Below, one piece after another: positions 1-8,250 of a DNA stretch of 64,000 nt. Position numbers and translations under genes: made by a program. The first letter of the stretch is position 1; each line of letters begins with the position of its first letter. Source of the DNA: Sulfitobacter sp. S190 (GTDB lineage: Bacteria; Pseudomonadota; Alphaproteobacteria; Rhodobacterales; Rhodobacteraceae); the NCBI RefSeq assembly GCF_025141935.1, contig NZ_CP081120.1, positions 2,232,001-2,296,000 on the forward strand, read 5' to 3'. The notes beneath the pieces are model-generated. The model did not search any database. It was not told the origin of the DNA and saw nothing but the letters and a program-made list of their open reading frames with translations.

Positions 1-357
1 GGCCAGCTTGATCCGCATCCGAAGACCGTCGAGCGTGTAGTTCCCGACCTCAGTTGTTGCATCGCGGGTTTGTGCCACATAATCGATCCGGAACAGCCCC
101 TTATCGATGAGGGCTTGCAGATCAAGGCCAATAGATGCTGCATTTTTGATGATAGCTTCCGGGCGTTCCTCAAACGACATGAAGACCGCCGGACTTCCAG
201 CCGTAAGCGCAGCGTTCGCAAGTATTGAGAGCATGAATAAAGTTTTGCCGCAGCCTGCGCCTCCGGTGATGACGGTCGTGCGACCACGTGGCAGACCACC
301 GCCGCTAAGCTGATCAAACCCCGATATTCCGGTCGTAAATTGTTCGATTTTGTTCAT
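1..357 (-). CDS. KaiC-type RecA-fold ATPase, N-terminal part (cut by window edge)
   Basis: First 119 residues of a KaiC-domain ATPase whose remainder lies left of the window. The product begins MNKIEQFTTGISGFDQL, the usual KaiC entry. It has a Walker A loop GGAGCGKT at residues 32-39 and a paired catalytic glutamate motif (SFEE, residues 61-64) after the second strand. The ATG is 3 bp beyond the stop of the upstream Crp/Fnr gene, so the two are almost certainly co-transcribed. KaiC homologues outside cyanobacteria are usually signalling or stress ATPases; a clock role is not implied. Whether one or two KaiC domains are present cannot be seen. Confidence 0.85.
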   Translation of the reverse strand, partial: MNKIEQFTTGISGFDQLSGGGLPRGRTTVITGGAGCGKTLFMLSILANAALTAGSPAVFMSFEERPEAIIKNAASIGLDLQALIDKGLFRIDYVAQTRDATTEVGNYTLDGLRMRIKLA

Positions 358-360
358 AGA

Positions 361-1119
361 CTAGCTTGCTACCTGTTCTTGCGCGAGGTGGAGGTAAAGG
401 GTGTCGAAGTCGCAGAGTTCGGCCATTCCAGCGATGTCGATCAATTGCACCAATCGTTTTTGACGTCGAATAAAGCCCGCCTTTTCAAGCTTGCTGATGC
501 TCTTGTTGACGTGAACAACGGATAGGCCAAGGACATCGGCGATTTCTGCTTGAGACAGCGGAAAGATCATCGCGGCTTCGTCGGCTTGTTGAACGATCAG
601 CAACCTGCGGTGCACCTCGAGGAGTAGGTGCGCAATGCGTTCAATCGCCTTTCGCCGTCCAAGCCGCACAACGTGTTCGCGCACGATGCTGTCTTCTTGT
701 GCTGTGGCCCACCACAGTGCAGCACTCAGGCCGGAAGCCTTGCGTAGCAAATTCTGTAGGTCATCCTTATTAATAAGTCTTACTGTTAGCGAAGACAGCG
801 CTTCAATCTCATGATCAATGCTCTTCAATACGAACACATCCGGCGTGACGATATCACCAGGCAACAGAATGTTGATGATCTGACGCTGGCCCTGTGACGT
901 ATAGCGACTGCGCGCGGCCCATCCGGAGGTCACGAGCACAACCGGCCCCACCTTATCACCGCGAGAGATGACAATCTCATCTCTTACGTATTGTTTTTCT
1001 ACATAGGGCAGGCTGTCGAGTACAGCGATCTCGGACGATGGAACTCGCATATGAAAGCTAAGTCGCGTTATCAGTGGAGTGTAGGCAAAATTGAGCGTTT
1101 TCACGTGACAAAGTTCCAT
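361..1119 (-). CDS. Crp/Fnr-family transcriptional regulator
   Basis: About 252 residues. An N-terminal cyclic-nucleotide-binding-like beta barrel (about residues 25-125) is followed by a winged HTH (SQAEIADVLGLSVVHVNKSISKLE, split by a turn) near residues 185-215. The Fnr-type cluster of N-terminal cysteines is absent, so it is not an obvious oxygen-sensing Fe-S Fnr. An ATG start at 1119 is preferred; a GTG two codons upstream (1125) is possible, and neither has a strong Shine-Dalgarno. It directly precedes the KaiC-type gene with a 3-bp gap, suggesting it controls or works with that ATPase. The ligand is unknown. Confidence 0.85.
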   Translation of the reverse strand: MELCHVKTLNFAYTPLITRLSFHMRVPSSEIAVLDSLPYVEKQYVRDEIVISRGDKVGPVVLVTSGWAARSRYTSQGQRQIINILLPGDIVTPDVFVLKSIDHEIEALSSLTVRLINKDDLQNLLRKASGLSAALWWATAQEDSIVREHVVRLGRRKAIERIAHLLLEVHRRLLIVQQADEAAMIFPLSQAEIADVLGLSVVHVNKSISKLEKAGFIRRQKRLVQLIDIAGMAELCDFDTLYLHLAQEQVAS

Positions 1120-1426
1120 GTTCACTAAATTGGCGCGAAAAATGCTACCTTGATAACTATGTCATAGATTAACTTTGGAGTATACATAGTCCAATTTACT
1201 CGCCGCGTAGCGGCACAGAATTTTACCCTCCCGCAGCATTTTCACCGCTGCGAGCGCACGCAGCGAGAAAACCGAAAGTTCAGTGTGGGCTCGAACCCGC
1301 CCAATGCGTTTGCAGCAACACCGCTTGCCAGCGACCTCGGACACCGGCCGTTGAACAGGATGCTATGCTATTGTTGCCAGCGCTGTGCTGATGTCTGGGT
1401 TTTGAGGGAGGATTGGAGGGCTTATT
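1120..1426. other. Gene-poor gap upstream of crp and the broken recombinase
   Basis: No credible gene. It must hold the promoter of the reverse-strand Crp/Fnr-kaiC pair and the leader of the forward recombinase pseudogene; no confident -35/-10 pair was recognised. It contains one copy of a 47-bp dispersed repeat with a short hairpin (see repeat at 1246-1292). Confidence 0.5.
1246..1292 (+). repeat. 47-bp dispersed repeat with 7-bp hairpin arms, copy A
   Basis: The first 21 bases (1246-1266) are identical to 4839-4859. After a diverged middle, TGTGGGCTC recurs at exactly the same offset (1284-1292 versus 4877-4885). The conserved core has inverted arms CGCTGCG and CGCAGCG that could fold as a hairpin. 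Both copies lie in gene-free DNA in the same orientation. Function unknown. Confidence 0.6.
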
Positions 1427-2081
1427 ATGCCAAGAGTCCAACTTCCCGCAGTCACCCCTCAGCGAAAGGCCTGGAATAAACGGCGGATCAACGGACAGAA
1501 ACGACCGCTGCTTTCCAAACAAGTGTGGGCTATACGTGCCCGGCTCAAACTTGCAGGTTATCTTCGCGACCCCGCGCTGTTTAGCGTCGCAATTGATAGC
1601 AAACTGCGTGGTTGCGATCTGGTAACTCTCGCCGTCACGGATTTGGTCAAGGAGGACCGCATCCGTGAACGGGTGTCAGTGATCCAAAGCAAAACCAAGA
1701 AGCCAGTTCAGTTTGAATTGACTGAAAACACGAAGGATAGCGTCATTACATGGGCAAGATCACCCGATTTCATGGGCAAGATCACCCGAGACGATCGGGT
1801 GCCGCTTTATGTTCCCGAGCCGTTTTCATGAGCGTCCGCATATCTCAACACGTCAACATAGTCGACTTGTGCGTGACTGGGTTACAGCGATTGGTCTGGA
1901 ACCCAGCGGATACGGCACACACTCGATGCGCCCCACCAAAGCTGCGGAAAACTACCGCAAGACGGGCAACCGATCCGCCGTGCACCTTTTGCTTGGCCAC
2001 ACGAAGGTAGATAGCAAGGTGCGTTATCTCAGCGTTGAGCTGGAAGATCCGATGCGCATAGCAGAACGGATCGATGTCTGA
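1427..2081 (+). pseudogene. Tyrosine recombinase pseudogene, frameshifted by a 22-bp insertion
   Basis: Close paralogue of the intact 210-residue recombinase at 14799-15431. The first part reads in one frame to a short out-of-frame tail ending at 1831; the second part (HERPHIS onward) reads in the +1 frame to 2081. The 19-bp unit CATGGGCAAGATCACCCGA occurs at 1749-1767 and 1771-1789, period 22. Removing 22 bp restores one frame that aligns with the paralogue without gaps (25 of 25 positions across the join) and gives exactly its length, 633 nt. The catalytic HSMR, GHTK and final Tyr are still readable. Formerly site-specific DNA recombination; now presumably inactive. Confidence 0.88.
1749..1789 (+). 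repeat. 22-bp tandem duplication causing the frameshift
   Basis: Two identical 19-bp copies separated by TTT. The 22-bp period is not a multiple of three, which shifts the reading frame by +1. This matches the frame difference between the two halves of the surrounding recombinase. Confidence 0.9.
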
Positions 2082-2443
2082 ACGTTGTTGGCGGGCGGTT
2101 GTTGCCGTTCGCCAACCCAAAACGGACCTAGGAATTTAATGCCACTGTCGGCGGTAGCGAGCCCAACCGGGCCAGTGCTTTTTTTCACCGCTTAAACACG
2201 GAATAAAGAATTTGCCACGCTGACTCAGATTAAGGTCAGGTACAGTGTCGTGAGAAGCAGTCGTTTGAAGATTTTGCGGAATCTGATTTTCAGCACACAA
2301 CCGATTGGTAAACAGTTCCTATGTTTTTGAGCATTAGATCATTATGGGCAGTCAGTGGTAAGGATCCTCATCAACAACTGTCAGGCCATGAAGCTGGCAG
2401 AACGCCTAAGCCGGATCGACTAGACGTTCTGATTTTGCTTAAG
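2082..2443. other. Gene-free stretch after recombinase pseudogene
   Basis: No supported gene. Between two stops near 2330 and 2420 there is a 29-codon open stretch reading LDHYGQSVVRILIN and onward. It lacks a start and could be a coding remnant, but I do not recognise it. The stretch separates the recombinase pseudogene from the convergent flavin monooxygenase. Confidence 0.35.
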
Positions 2444-3640
2444 TTATTGAGAAATGTGGTCGTAGGTGGGCAAGGTAAACTCGTTCTCATCCGCGCTGCT
2501 ACCATCAAACAATGACGCGAATTTCTGCACCACTGAAGATGCACCGATTGCGGCACCTGTATGTATCAGCTTCACCTTGAACCGTGACTGCGCGTAGGCG
2601 AGATCTGGCACACCTGGCGGCAACTTTTGTTTTTTGCGAGCGAATTCCTTGAACTTGTCCTCATAAGCTTTGAAAGCTGCTGCGTGATCTTCATGCGCGA
2701 CAAGCTCATTGGCCAGGATGTATGATCCGATCACAGCCAGCGTCGTGCCCATACCCGTGTAGGGCGTAGGACAACGCGCGCTATCGCCGACCAATACGCA
2801 ACGCCCGTTTGACCAAGTCTCGGTCTTGATCTGGTGCAGAGGGCCAAGAAAAATATCATCCACCTCATCCAACGCTTTTGACAACCGTTCGGCTTCCCAA
2901 CCGGCCCCGTCTAGACGTCTACGTAACTCGACCTTCTTATCGTCTAAAGTCATGTAGTCAGGATTATCGTTATCGCTCAGAAAGTTGACAGAGGCTCGCA
3001 TCGTACCCTGGTTGTCAGGCCGTAAAAATGCAATCGCGCCCGTCGGAATGGTGTACCACCGCCACCAGTCGTTATCACGCTCCAAGCGCGGCACGGTAAA
3101 ATAGGACGACCAGCAGCCTAGATATTCAAGGTAATCGCCATCTCCCACGATCATCTTGCGCGTCCTTGAATTCATACCGTCTGCGGCGATCACGATATCA
3201 AAGCTCTCTTGCTTCCCATCGTCGAAGACCACATCAACATGGCTGCCTTTGTCATCCAGCCTTTCTATTTTCGTACCAAAGCGGTACTCAACGTCATCAG
3301 GCACAGCATTCACTATGACATCAATCAGTTCGCCGCGCAGAATTTCAATTTCGCGTGTCAGAGATCCCGCATTCTCTACCGGGAAATCGGCAACAGTGTT
3401 GTTGTCGGTGTCGACAAATTGCAGCCCCTCTTCACCAGTGTGGCGTTTCTTGATTTCTTCTTTGATCTCCATAAGATCAACGACGTCCCGCGCCGCGTCC
3501 GAGAGATCAATGTTCTGCCCGCCGAGGCGCAATTCGTCTGCCCGTTCGATCATCGTGACTTTCCATCCAGCCCGTGCAAGCCAGTAGGCCGTAGTAGGTC
3601 CAGCGACGCCGGTGCCTGCAATCAAAACTGTCTTGGGCAT
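2444..3640 (-). CDS. FAD-dependent monooxygenase (UbiH/PHBH/TetX-like)
   Basis: 398 residues, typical for single-component aromatic flavin hydroxylases. Visible motifs are the dinucleotide-binding GTGVAGPTTAYWLA at the N-terminus, an acidic strand end IERADELR, the DG motif (ADGMNSRTRK, about residue 155), and the GD motif LVGDSARCPTPYTGMGTTLA (about residues 285-305) that contacts the FAD ribose. Such enzymes hydroxylate aromatic or polycyclic substrates with NAD(P)H and oxygen; some inactivate antibiotics. The substrate is not deducible. It is divergent from a TetR regulator across 156 bp, the usual layout for ligand-induced detoxification or catabolism. Confidence 0.85.
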   Translation of the reverse strand: MPKTVLIAGTGVAGPTTAYWLARAGWKVTMIERADELRLGGQNIDLSDAARDVVDLMEIKEEIKKRHTGEEGLQFVDTDNNTVADFPVENAGSLTREIEILRGELIDVIVNAVPDDVEYRFGTKIERLDDKGSHVDVVFDDGKQESFDIVIAADGMNSRTRKMIVGDGDYLEYLGCWSSYFTVPRLERDNDWWRWYTIPTGAIAFLRPDNQGTMRASVNFLSDNDNPDYMTLDDKKVELRRRLDGAGWEAERLSKALDEVDDIFLGPLHQIKTETWSNGRCVLVGDSARCPTPYTGMGTTLAVIGSYILANELVAHEDHAAAFKAYEDKFKEFARKKQKLPPGVPDLAYAQSRFKVKLIHTGAAIGASSVVQKFASLFDGSSADENEFTLPTYDHISQ

Positions 3641-3740
3641 TCACAAATTCCTTTCCTGTTCCAGAAAGTGGTGATTTGACATCCCAAGCCACGCAGTTCT
3701 CGCCTATATCGCGCGGAGTGTCCGCGTTACGGTGAAGATA

Positions 3741-3757
3741 GGTTGATTTGCGCAACC
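3741..3757. promoter_or_regulatory. Candidate operator dyad between monooxygenase and tetR
   Basis: Inverted repeat GGTTG-N7-CAACC in the 156-bp divergent intergenic region, about 40 bp before the TetR start. Its size and place fit a TetR-family operator, but a short dyad like this can occur by chance. Confidence 0.3.
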
Positions 3758-3796
3758 GAAAAGTGAAAATGTTTCAGTTATTAGGTAGAGCCTAAG

Positions 3797-4396
3797 TTGG
3801 TACGAGAGCCACAGCAAAATCGCGCCAAAGCAACGCGCGAGCGAATTCTGGATGCGGTCTGCGACCTCGCAGTATCCAAGGATGGCGACGCGGTGACGAC
3901 AACCGCATTAGCACAACAGCTAGACGTGTCGGTTGGAACTATTTACCGCTACTTTGAGACGCGCGAAGATGCGTTACGCGCGGCCTACAATGACGCGTAT
4001 GCTGACTTGATTGGTCGGTGGTTCAAGGGCTTGGGGAATCTTAGTATTCTAGATACTGATTCAGCAGCGCGGGAGCTATTTGGCAGCTACATTGCGGTGG
4101 CAGATAATCATCGGACCTTCTTACCGCTTCTAAAATGCATTCGCAAAATCCAATCACTCGAAGAGGAGCAGTCGCAAGAGGGGATGCCCCCGGACAGGCT
4201 GGCATCATTCGCGGCGATGCTCGGAGTTCATTTGCATCCCACCAACATGCAACGGATGGACTTATTGCGTCACCTTACGACGGATCTTTCGCATCTATAC
4301 CTGATGCGCCCACAATCACAACGCGCGACGCTGCACGCAGAAACGCTGGCGATGATAGCACTTATGCTTGATCGCATGAGGGGTGACGGAGGGTAG
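3797..4396 (+). CDS. TetR-family transcriptional regulator (TTG start)
   Basis: 199 residues. The N-terminal HTH (about residues 12-60) shows the typical AKATRERILDA helix, TTTALAQQLDVSVGTIYRYF recognition helix and 'FETREDALRAAY' exit. The C-terminal ligand domain is not diagnostic. An in-frame TAG at 3782-3784 limits the start to the TTG at 3797, preceded by GGTAGAG. The first internal Met would remove the DNA-binding domain, so TTG is chosen. It likely represses the divergent monooxygenase and itself. Confidence 0.85.
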   Translation: MVREPQQNRAKATRERILDAVCDLAVSKDGDAVTTTALAQQLDVSVGTIYRYFETREDALRAAYNDAYADLIGRWFKGLGNLSILDTDSAARELFGSYIAVADNHRTFLPLLKCIRKIQSLEEEQSQEGMPPDRLASFAAMLGVHLHPTNMQRMDLLRHLTTDLSHLYLMRPQSQRATLHAETLAMIALMLDRMRGDGG

Positions 4397-5342
4397 AAAA
4401 CGAGAACAAAAAATCCTTGTAAGCTTTTGGTGACTGCGGCCTTTGGGTCTCTTCTCCATCGACTGCTTTAAACCTAAACTACGCTCAAAAAAATTTGTAT
4501 GGTAGATGCATAGCAGTACCACGTCAGTAGAGGCGAAGAAGCTTATGGTGTTTAAGTCACGCGACTTTTGAGTTCTGCACTGAGCTTCAAAAAATTTGGT
4601 TTGAAGACCGGCTAAGATCGTTAGTTTGAATGACTGCTTCGGTGAATAATTTTGCACTGGTGCATAATAGCTGAAGTGGTTCCAAACAAGTGCTGCTTAA
4701 GTAACAGGCGCATTTGCACGAGTCTGCTTTGTCCGCGACTCGATCCTTGAGCGTTTCGTTCTCGCTGTGCCTTGTATGAATGGCCGGTCTTCACGCTGCG
4801 TTGCGACACCGAGTTCTTAGCCGTTGCAACATAATCCGCGCTGCGAGCGCACGCAGCGAAAAATCTGTTGGTCTCCTGTGGGCTCTTCGCGGCCATCGGG
4901 GCGACCGCAGCATCCGGTGCTCATGGTCGGATCGCGTCGATGAGGACGGCCCTTTGCTGCCATTCGCCGACCAACTCTAATGCTGCGGTCGCAGTCCGCA
5001 TCGCGGCCATTCGCTGCAAGTCCAAATTTTGGCACCACTCGAACTCACACAGTGCGGTATTTTGCGGCCATTCCTCTCCTATAGAGTTTCACGCGCCCGC
5101 CCCGTGGGGGCGGTTCGGGCGCTGCCTGTGCAACGCACGGGCAATCAAAGACAGATTTGACTAACGTGACTTCGGGCTCATTGCTGCCACCCTCTGCTTG
5201 CCGCTTCCCGCAACAAAGCCAGTTGAACCAACTCTGATTGGGACCTTCGCCGGTTGTCGCGTCGATCTCAAGACAAATGTGAGTTTGGCTCCAGCCCGGC
5301 CGTCCGGCTAAGCTTCCGGAAGCAGAAGACGGGGAATCAGTA
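4397..5342. other. 946-bp gene-free region with repeat remnants
   Basis: No convincing gene on either strand; short open frames here lack ribosome sites and family resemblance. It holds copy B of the 47-bp dispersed repeat (4839-4885) and a GC-rich near-perfect hairpin at 5094-5121 (arms CGCCCG and CGGGCG around CCCC/GGGG), with no T-run to make it a clear terminator. Short tracts such as CCATTCGC and GGTCGCAG near 4900-5020 resemble the decayed intergenic sequence seen again near 6780. This looks like DNA left by past rearrangement. Confidence 0.45.
4839..4885 (+). repeat. 47-bp dispersed repeat, copy B
   Basis: Second copy of the element at 1246-1292, same strand, about 3.6 kb away. The first 21 bases are identical and the trailing 9-mer TGTGGGCTC keeps the same spacing, while the 17 bases between have diverged. 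Confidence 0.6.
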
Positions 5343-6605
5343 ATGGAAGATAGATATGGCAATGCGCTCGGCACGACGTCCGATGCGGCAGCAGCAGCCT
5401 ATCGCAAAGGGGTGGACCACATTCTGGAAGCCAGCTTTGGCGCCACAGATGCCTTCCGTGCCGCAGTAGAAATCGACCCGGGGTTTGCGTTGGGTCATGC
5501 CGGGTTGGCGCGCGCGCTGATGTATGACGCCGATATGGCGGGCGCGAAGGCGGCGATCTCTAATGCAAAAGAGGTCAATAGCTCCGTATCCGACCGCGAA
5601 TTGGCGCATATCGGGATTCTCGACTTGATGTTGTCGGGCCGCGTGCCGGAAGCGCGCGAGGCCGTGAAGCGACACGCCGTCGACTACCCTCTTGATGCGC
5701 TTGCCGTTCAGGCCGGCACCAACGTCTTCGGTCTCATTGGCTTTTCGGGCTGCCCTGGACGGGAGTCGGACTTGCTCGCCTATACCTCCATGCTCGCGCC
5801 GCACTATGGCGAGGACTGGTGGATGATGAGCATGCAGGCTTTATCGCTATGCGAGACCGGGAACCCACAGGCATCGCTGAGATTGATGGAGCGCTCACTT
5901 GAGCTCAACAACGCGAACTCTAATGCCGCCCATTTCAAAGCGCATGCGCAATATGAGCTTGGGGAGACGCAGGCGGGTCTCGACTACCTCGAGGACTGGA
6001 TGACCGGGTATGACCGGCGCGGGATCATGCAAGTGCATTTGGCTTGGCACGCAGCGCTATGGGCCCTTTATCTTGGGGACCACGCCAAAATGTGGTCGCA
6101 TGTGGATGCCAGTGTCGCACCGGGTGCCTGCCCCTCTGCCCTGCCGATTAATGTGCTGACGGACACTGCAGCCATCTATTGGCGCGCTCAGTTGCAAGGG
6201 GTGGAAGTGCCACGTGAACGCTGGGCGACCCTGAGCGCCTATGCCGCGAAATGCTTTCCTGAAGCAGGCCAGAGCTTTGCCGACATTCACGCAGCCCTTG
6301 CACATGCCATGGCCGGTGATGGCGACCGGCTGGACAAGCTGGCCGGTGCGGAAAAGGGGTTCGCCGCTGATCTTGTCGCACCCGTGTCGAGCGGCATTCA
6401 GGCGATCCTGCGGGAAGACTGGACGGGCGCATTAGAGGCGCTAACCCCCGTGATGAACGACCATGCCCGACTGGGCGGCAGCCGCGCGCAGCGGGACATT
6501 TTGGAACTGACCTATGCAAACGTGCTGATGCGGATGGGAAAAGGGGACGAGGCGGGTCGGGTGCTCAGGATGCGCAGGCCGGTCCTTGCCAAAATGCTGC
6601 ACTAG
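5343..6605 (+). CDS. TPR protein of the TTC38/StaR-like family
   Basis: 420 residues, the usual size of bacterial TTC38-like proteins. The N-terminus (MEDRYGNALGTTSDAAAAAY) is characteristic. Helical pairs resembling tetratricopeptide repeats run through most of the chain, for example AFRAAVEIDPGFALGHAGLA near residue 40 and LRLMERSLELNNANSNAAHF near residue 180. No signal peptide or membrane segment. The biochemical role of the family is not established; TPRs suggest a protein-protein scaffold. It stands alone between gene-poor stretches. Confidence 0.75.
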   Translation: MEDRYGNALGTTSDAAAAAYRKGVDHILEASFGATDAFRAAVEIDPGFALGHAGLARALMYDADMAGAKAAISNAKEVNSSVSDRELAHIGILDLMLSGRVPEAREAVKRHAVDYPLDALAVQAGTNVFGLIGFSGCPGRESDLLAYTSMLAPHYGEDWWMMSMQALSLCETGNPQASLRLMERSLELNNANSNAAHFKAHAQYELGETQAGLDYLEDWMTGYDRRGIMQVHLAWHAALWALYLGDHAKMWSHVDASVAPGACPSALPINVLTDTAAIYWRAQLQGVEVPRERWATLSAYAAKCFPEAGQSFADIHAALAHAMAGDGDRLDKLAGAEKGFAADLVAPVSSGIQAILREDWTGALEALTPVMNDHARLGGSRAQRDILELTYANVLMRMGKGDEAGRVLRMRRPVLAKMLH

Positions 6606-6898
6606 CGCCTGTCGCAAATGAAAACTCCCGGCATGCGCCAACCGAGCATTTAAGACTTAGCCTCATCGTTTCCAAAGGCGGCGCAGCATCGACTCTATCC
6701 GTGGCCATCGGTAAGACTAGGAAGGCCCTTAGCGGACTCTCAGCACCTGATGGAATTGCTGTAGATGCAGCCCGCATTGCTGCCGTTCGCTGCATTCGCG
6801 AAATCTGGAACTGATTGAACGTTCAGTCTGCGGGACTTAGCCGACTTTCCCATTGCAAAGTCGAATGTCCGCTCCCAAAGGTTCCACCAATCAGTCTT

Positions 6899-7390
6899 TC
6901 AAAGATCCAAAGACATCTCGTGCCAAATCATTCCACCATGGTCAGAGGTCGATGGTCTTAGATAACTATACCCAAATCTCTCATAGAGCGGAACGTGATG
7001 CTCTTTGCACATGAGATGGATTGATGATTTTCCCATCCTTCGCATCCGTCCGATGAATGCGTCCATCAGCGCACGTGAATAACCGCGACCTTGTACCGTT
7101 GGGTCGACCACCACAGACATGATGACAACATTCGGGGCATCTGGGTCATGTCCGATGAGTTCTTTGAAGTCCTCGTCAGACATCTCGACCTCGTAAGCGC
7201 AGCCGCTATTGATGAAGCCAACGACTTCTCCGTCTACTTCAAGGATCAGAAAGCCTTCAGGATAGGTCGCAATACGTTCGGAAATTTTGGTGTGGGTTGC
7301 GGCTTCGTCGCCTTCGTAGGCTGAGGTCTCAATAGCAAAGCAGCGGTCTGTATCTGAAATAATTGCGTCCCGAAAATTTTGTTCATCCAT
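6899..7390 (-). CDS. GNAT-family N-acetyltransferase
   Basis: 163 residues. The acetyl-CoA-binding motif A is visible as VVDPTVQGRGYSRALMDAFI (about residues 92-111; Q/R-x-x-G-x-G/A), preceded by the beta-4 strand VVIMSVVV. The C-terminal 'HVPLYERFGYSYL' is the usual YxxxGF-like segment. The acceptor substrate is unknown. It lies 15 bp downstream of another GNAT gene on the same strand, so the two probably form an operon. Confidence 0.8.
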   Translation of the reverse strand: MDEQNFRDAIISDTDRCFAIETSAYEGDEAATHTKISERIATYPEGFLILEVDGEVVGFINSGCAYEVEMSDEDFKELIGHDPDAPNVVIMSVVVDPTVQGRGYSRALMDAFIGRMRRMGKSSIHLMCKEHHVPLYERFGYSYLRPSTSDHGGMIWHEMSLDL

Positions 7391-7405
7391 TTGGCACCTG
7401 AATTC

Positions 7406-8020
7406 TCAACTATCTGACAACGGCTTTACCATAAGCACCCAGTCTTCCCCCGGTCCGTCCCAATCGCCTTTTACCATTGAGCGACGAGCAAACTCCGAGA
7501 AGCCGCATTTCTGATAAAGCCGGATCGCACCGACGTTTTCGTCGGCCACGACAAGCGCAAGGGATGGGTGATGGCCGTCACGGGCGAGCATTTCAGCCTG
7601 TTGCATCAGCACCGCTGCATGCCCCTGACCGCGAAATTCTGGCAGAGTTGCGATGACGTTGAGGCACCAACTCCCTGGAACCATGTTCTCAAGCTCCATA
7701 AGAGGAGTCCAAATCGGGTCCACGCCGTCTGTCGGAACGGAATCAGTTGCGTGTGGTTGCCCCATGAGAACGGCCTCGACCCCGTTGCCTTGATCCAGCA
7801 CAATCACAACCCATCCAGAATTCACCTGCTCAATCTGTTGCAATCGCCCCTGTTCCCAAGAGTCTCCATCCTCTCCTGCCGCTTTTTCCCAAGTGTTGAA
7901 CAGCAGTCCTCCCGACGCCATGTCATTCAACCGCGCCACAGTGTAGGCATCATCAGGACGGAATGGGCGCAAAGGTGGCGTAATTATTGCTGAAGTTTCT
8001 GGTTTTTTAGGTGCTTGCAT
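7406..8020 (-). CDS. GNAT-family N-acetyltransferase
   Basis: About 204 residues from the ATG at 8020; a longer TTG-initiated form (8065) is open but adds 15 atypical residues. Motif A is seen as VIATLPEFRGQGHAAVLMQQ, followed by VADENVGAIRLYQKCGFSE, a classic GNAT NxxAxxLYxxxGF signature. It is unlike its neighbour in sequence, so this is not a simple duplication. Substrate unknown. Confidence 0.8.
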   Translation of the reverse strand: MQAPKKPETSAIITPPLRPFRPDDAYTVARLNDMASGGLLFNTWEKAAGEDGDSWEQGRLQQIEQVNSGWVVIVLDQGNGVEAVLMGQPHATDSVPTDGVDPIWTPLMELENMVPGSWCLNVIATLPEFRGQGHAAVLMQQAEMLARDGHHPSLALVVADENVGAIRLYQKCGFSEFARRSMVKGDWDGPGEDWVLMVKPLSDS

Positions 8021-8250
8021 AAGGCGAGCATAGCAGACCTTCATCCATCGCGCAGCATCGAGCAATTTGGACTCTCTTCCGACCTTGGAGCAAGCGCAGC
8101 ATTTGACCTCTTATGCTAGCTAGCGACGTCGGGGACCGGCCCAAAGGAGACATTGGCCGGCGTTCGCGACGCCGCAGTGCAGCTTCCCCAGAACGGACAT
8201 TGATCGACAACTCAAACTACAAATGTTCCGCAATTTATCGGCAATCTGAT

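Noticed and set aside
1..357. Cyanobacterial-type circadian clock
   Set aside because: Only a KaiC-like ATPase part is seen; no KaiA or KaiB gene is present in the window.
5094..5121. GC-rich hairpin as an intrinsic terminator
   Set aside because: No T-run follows on either strand and no adjacent gene ends there.
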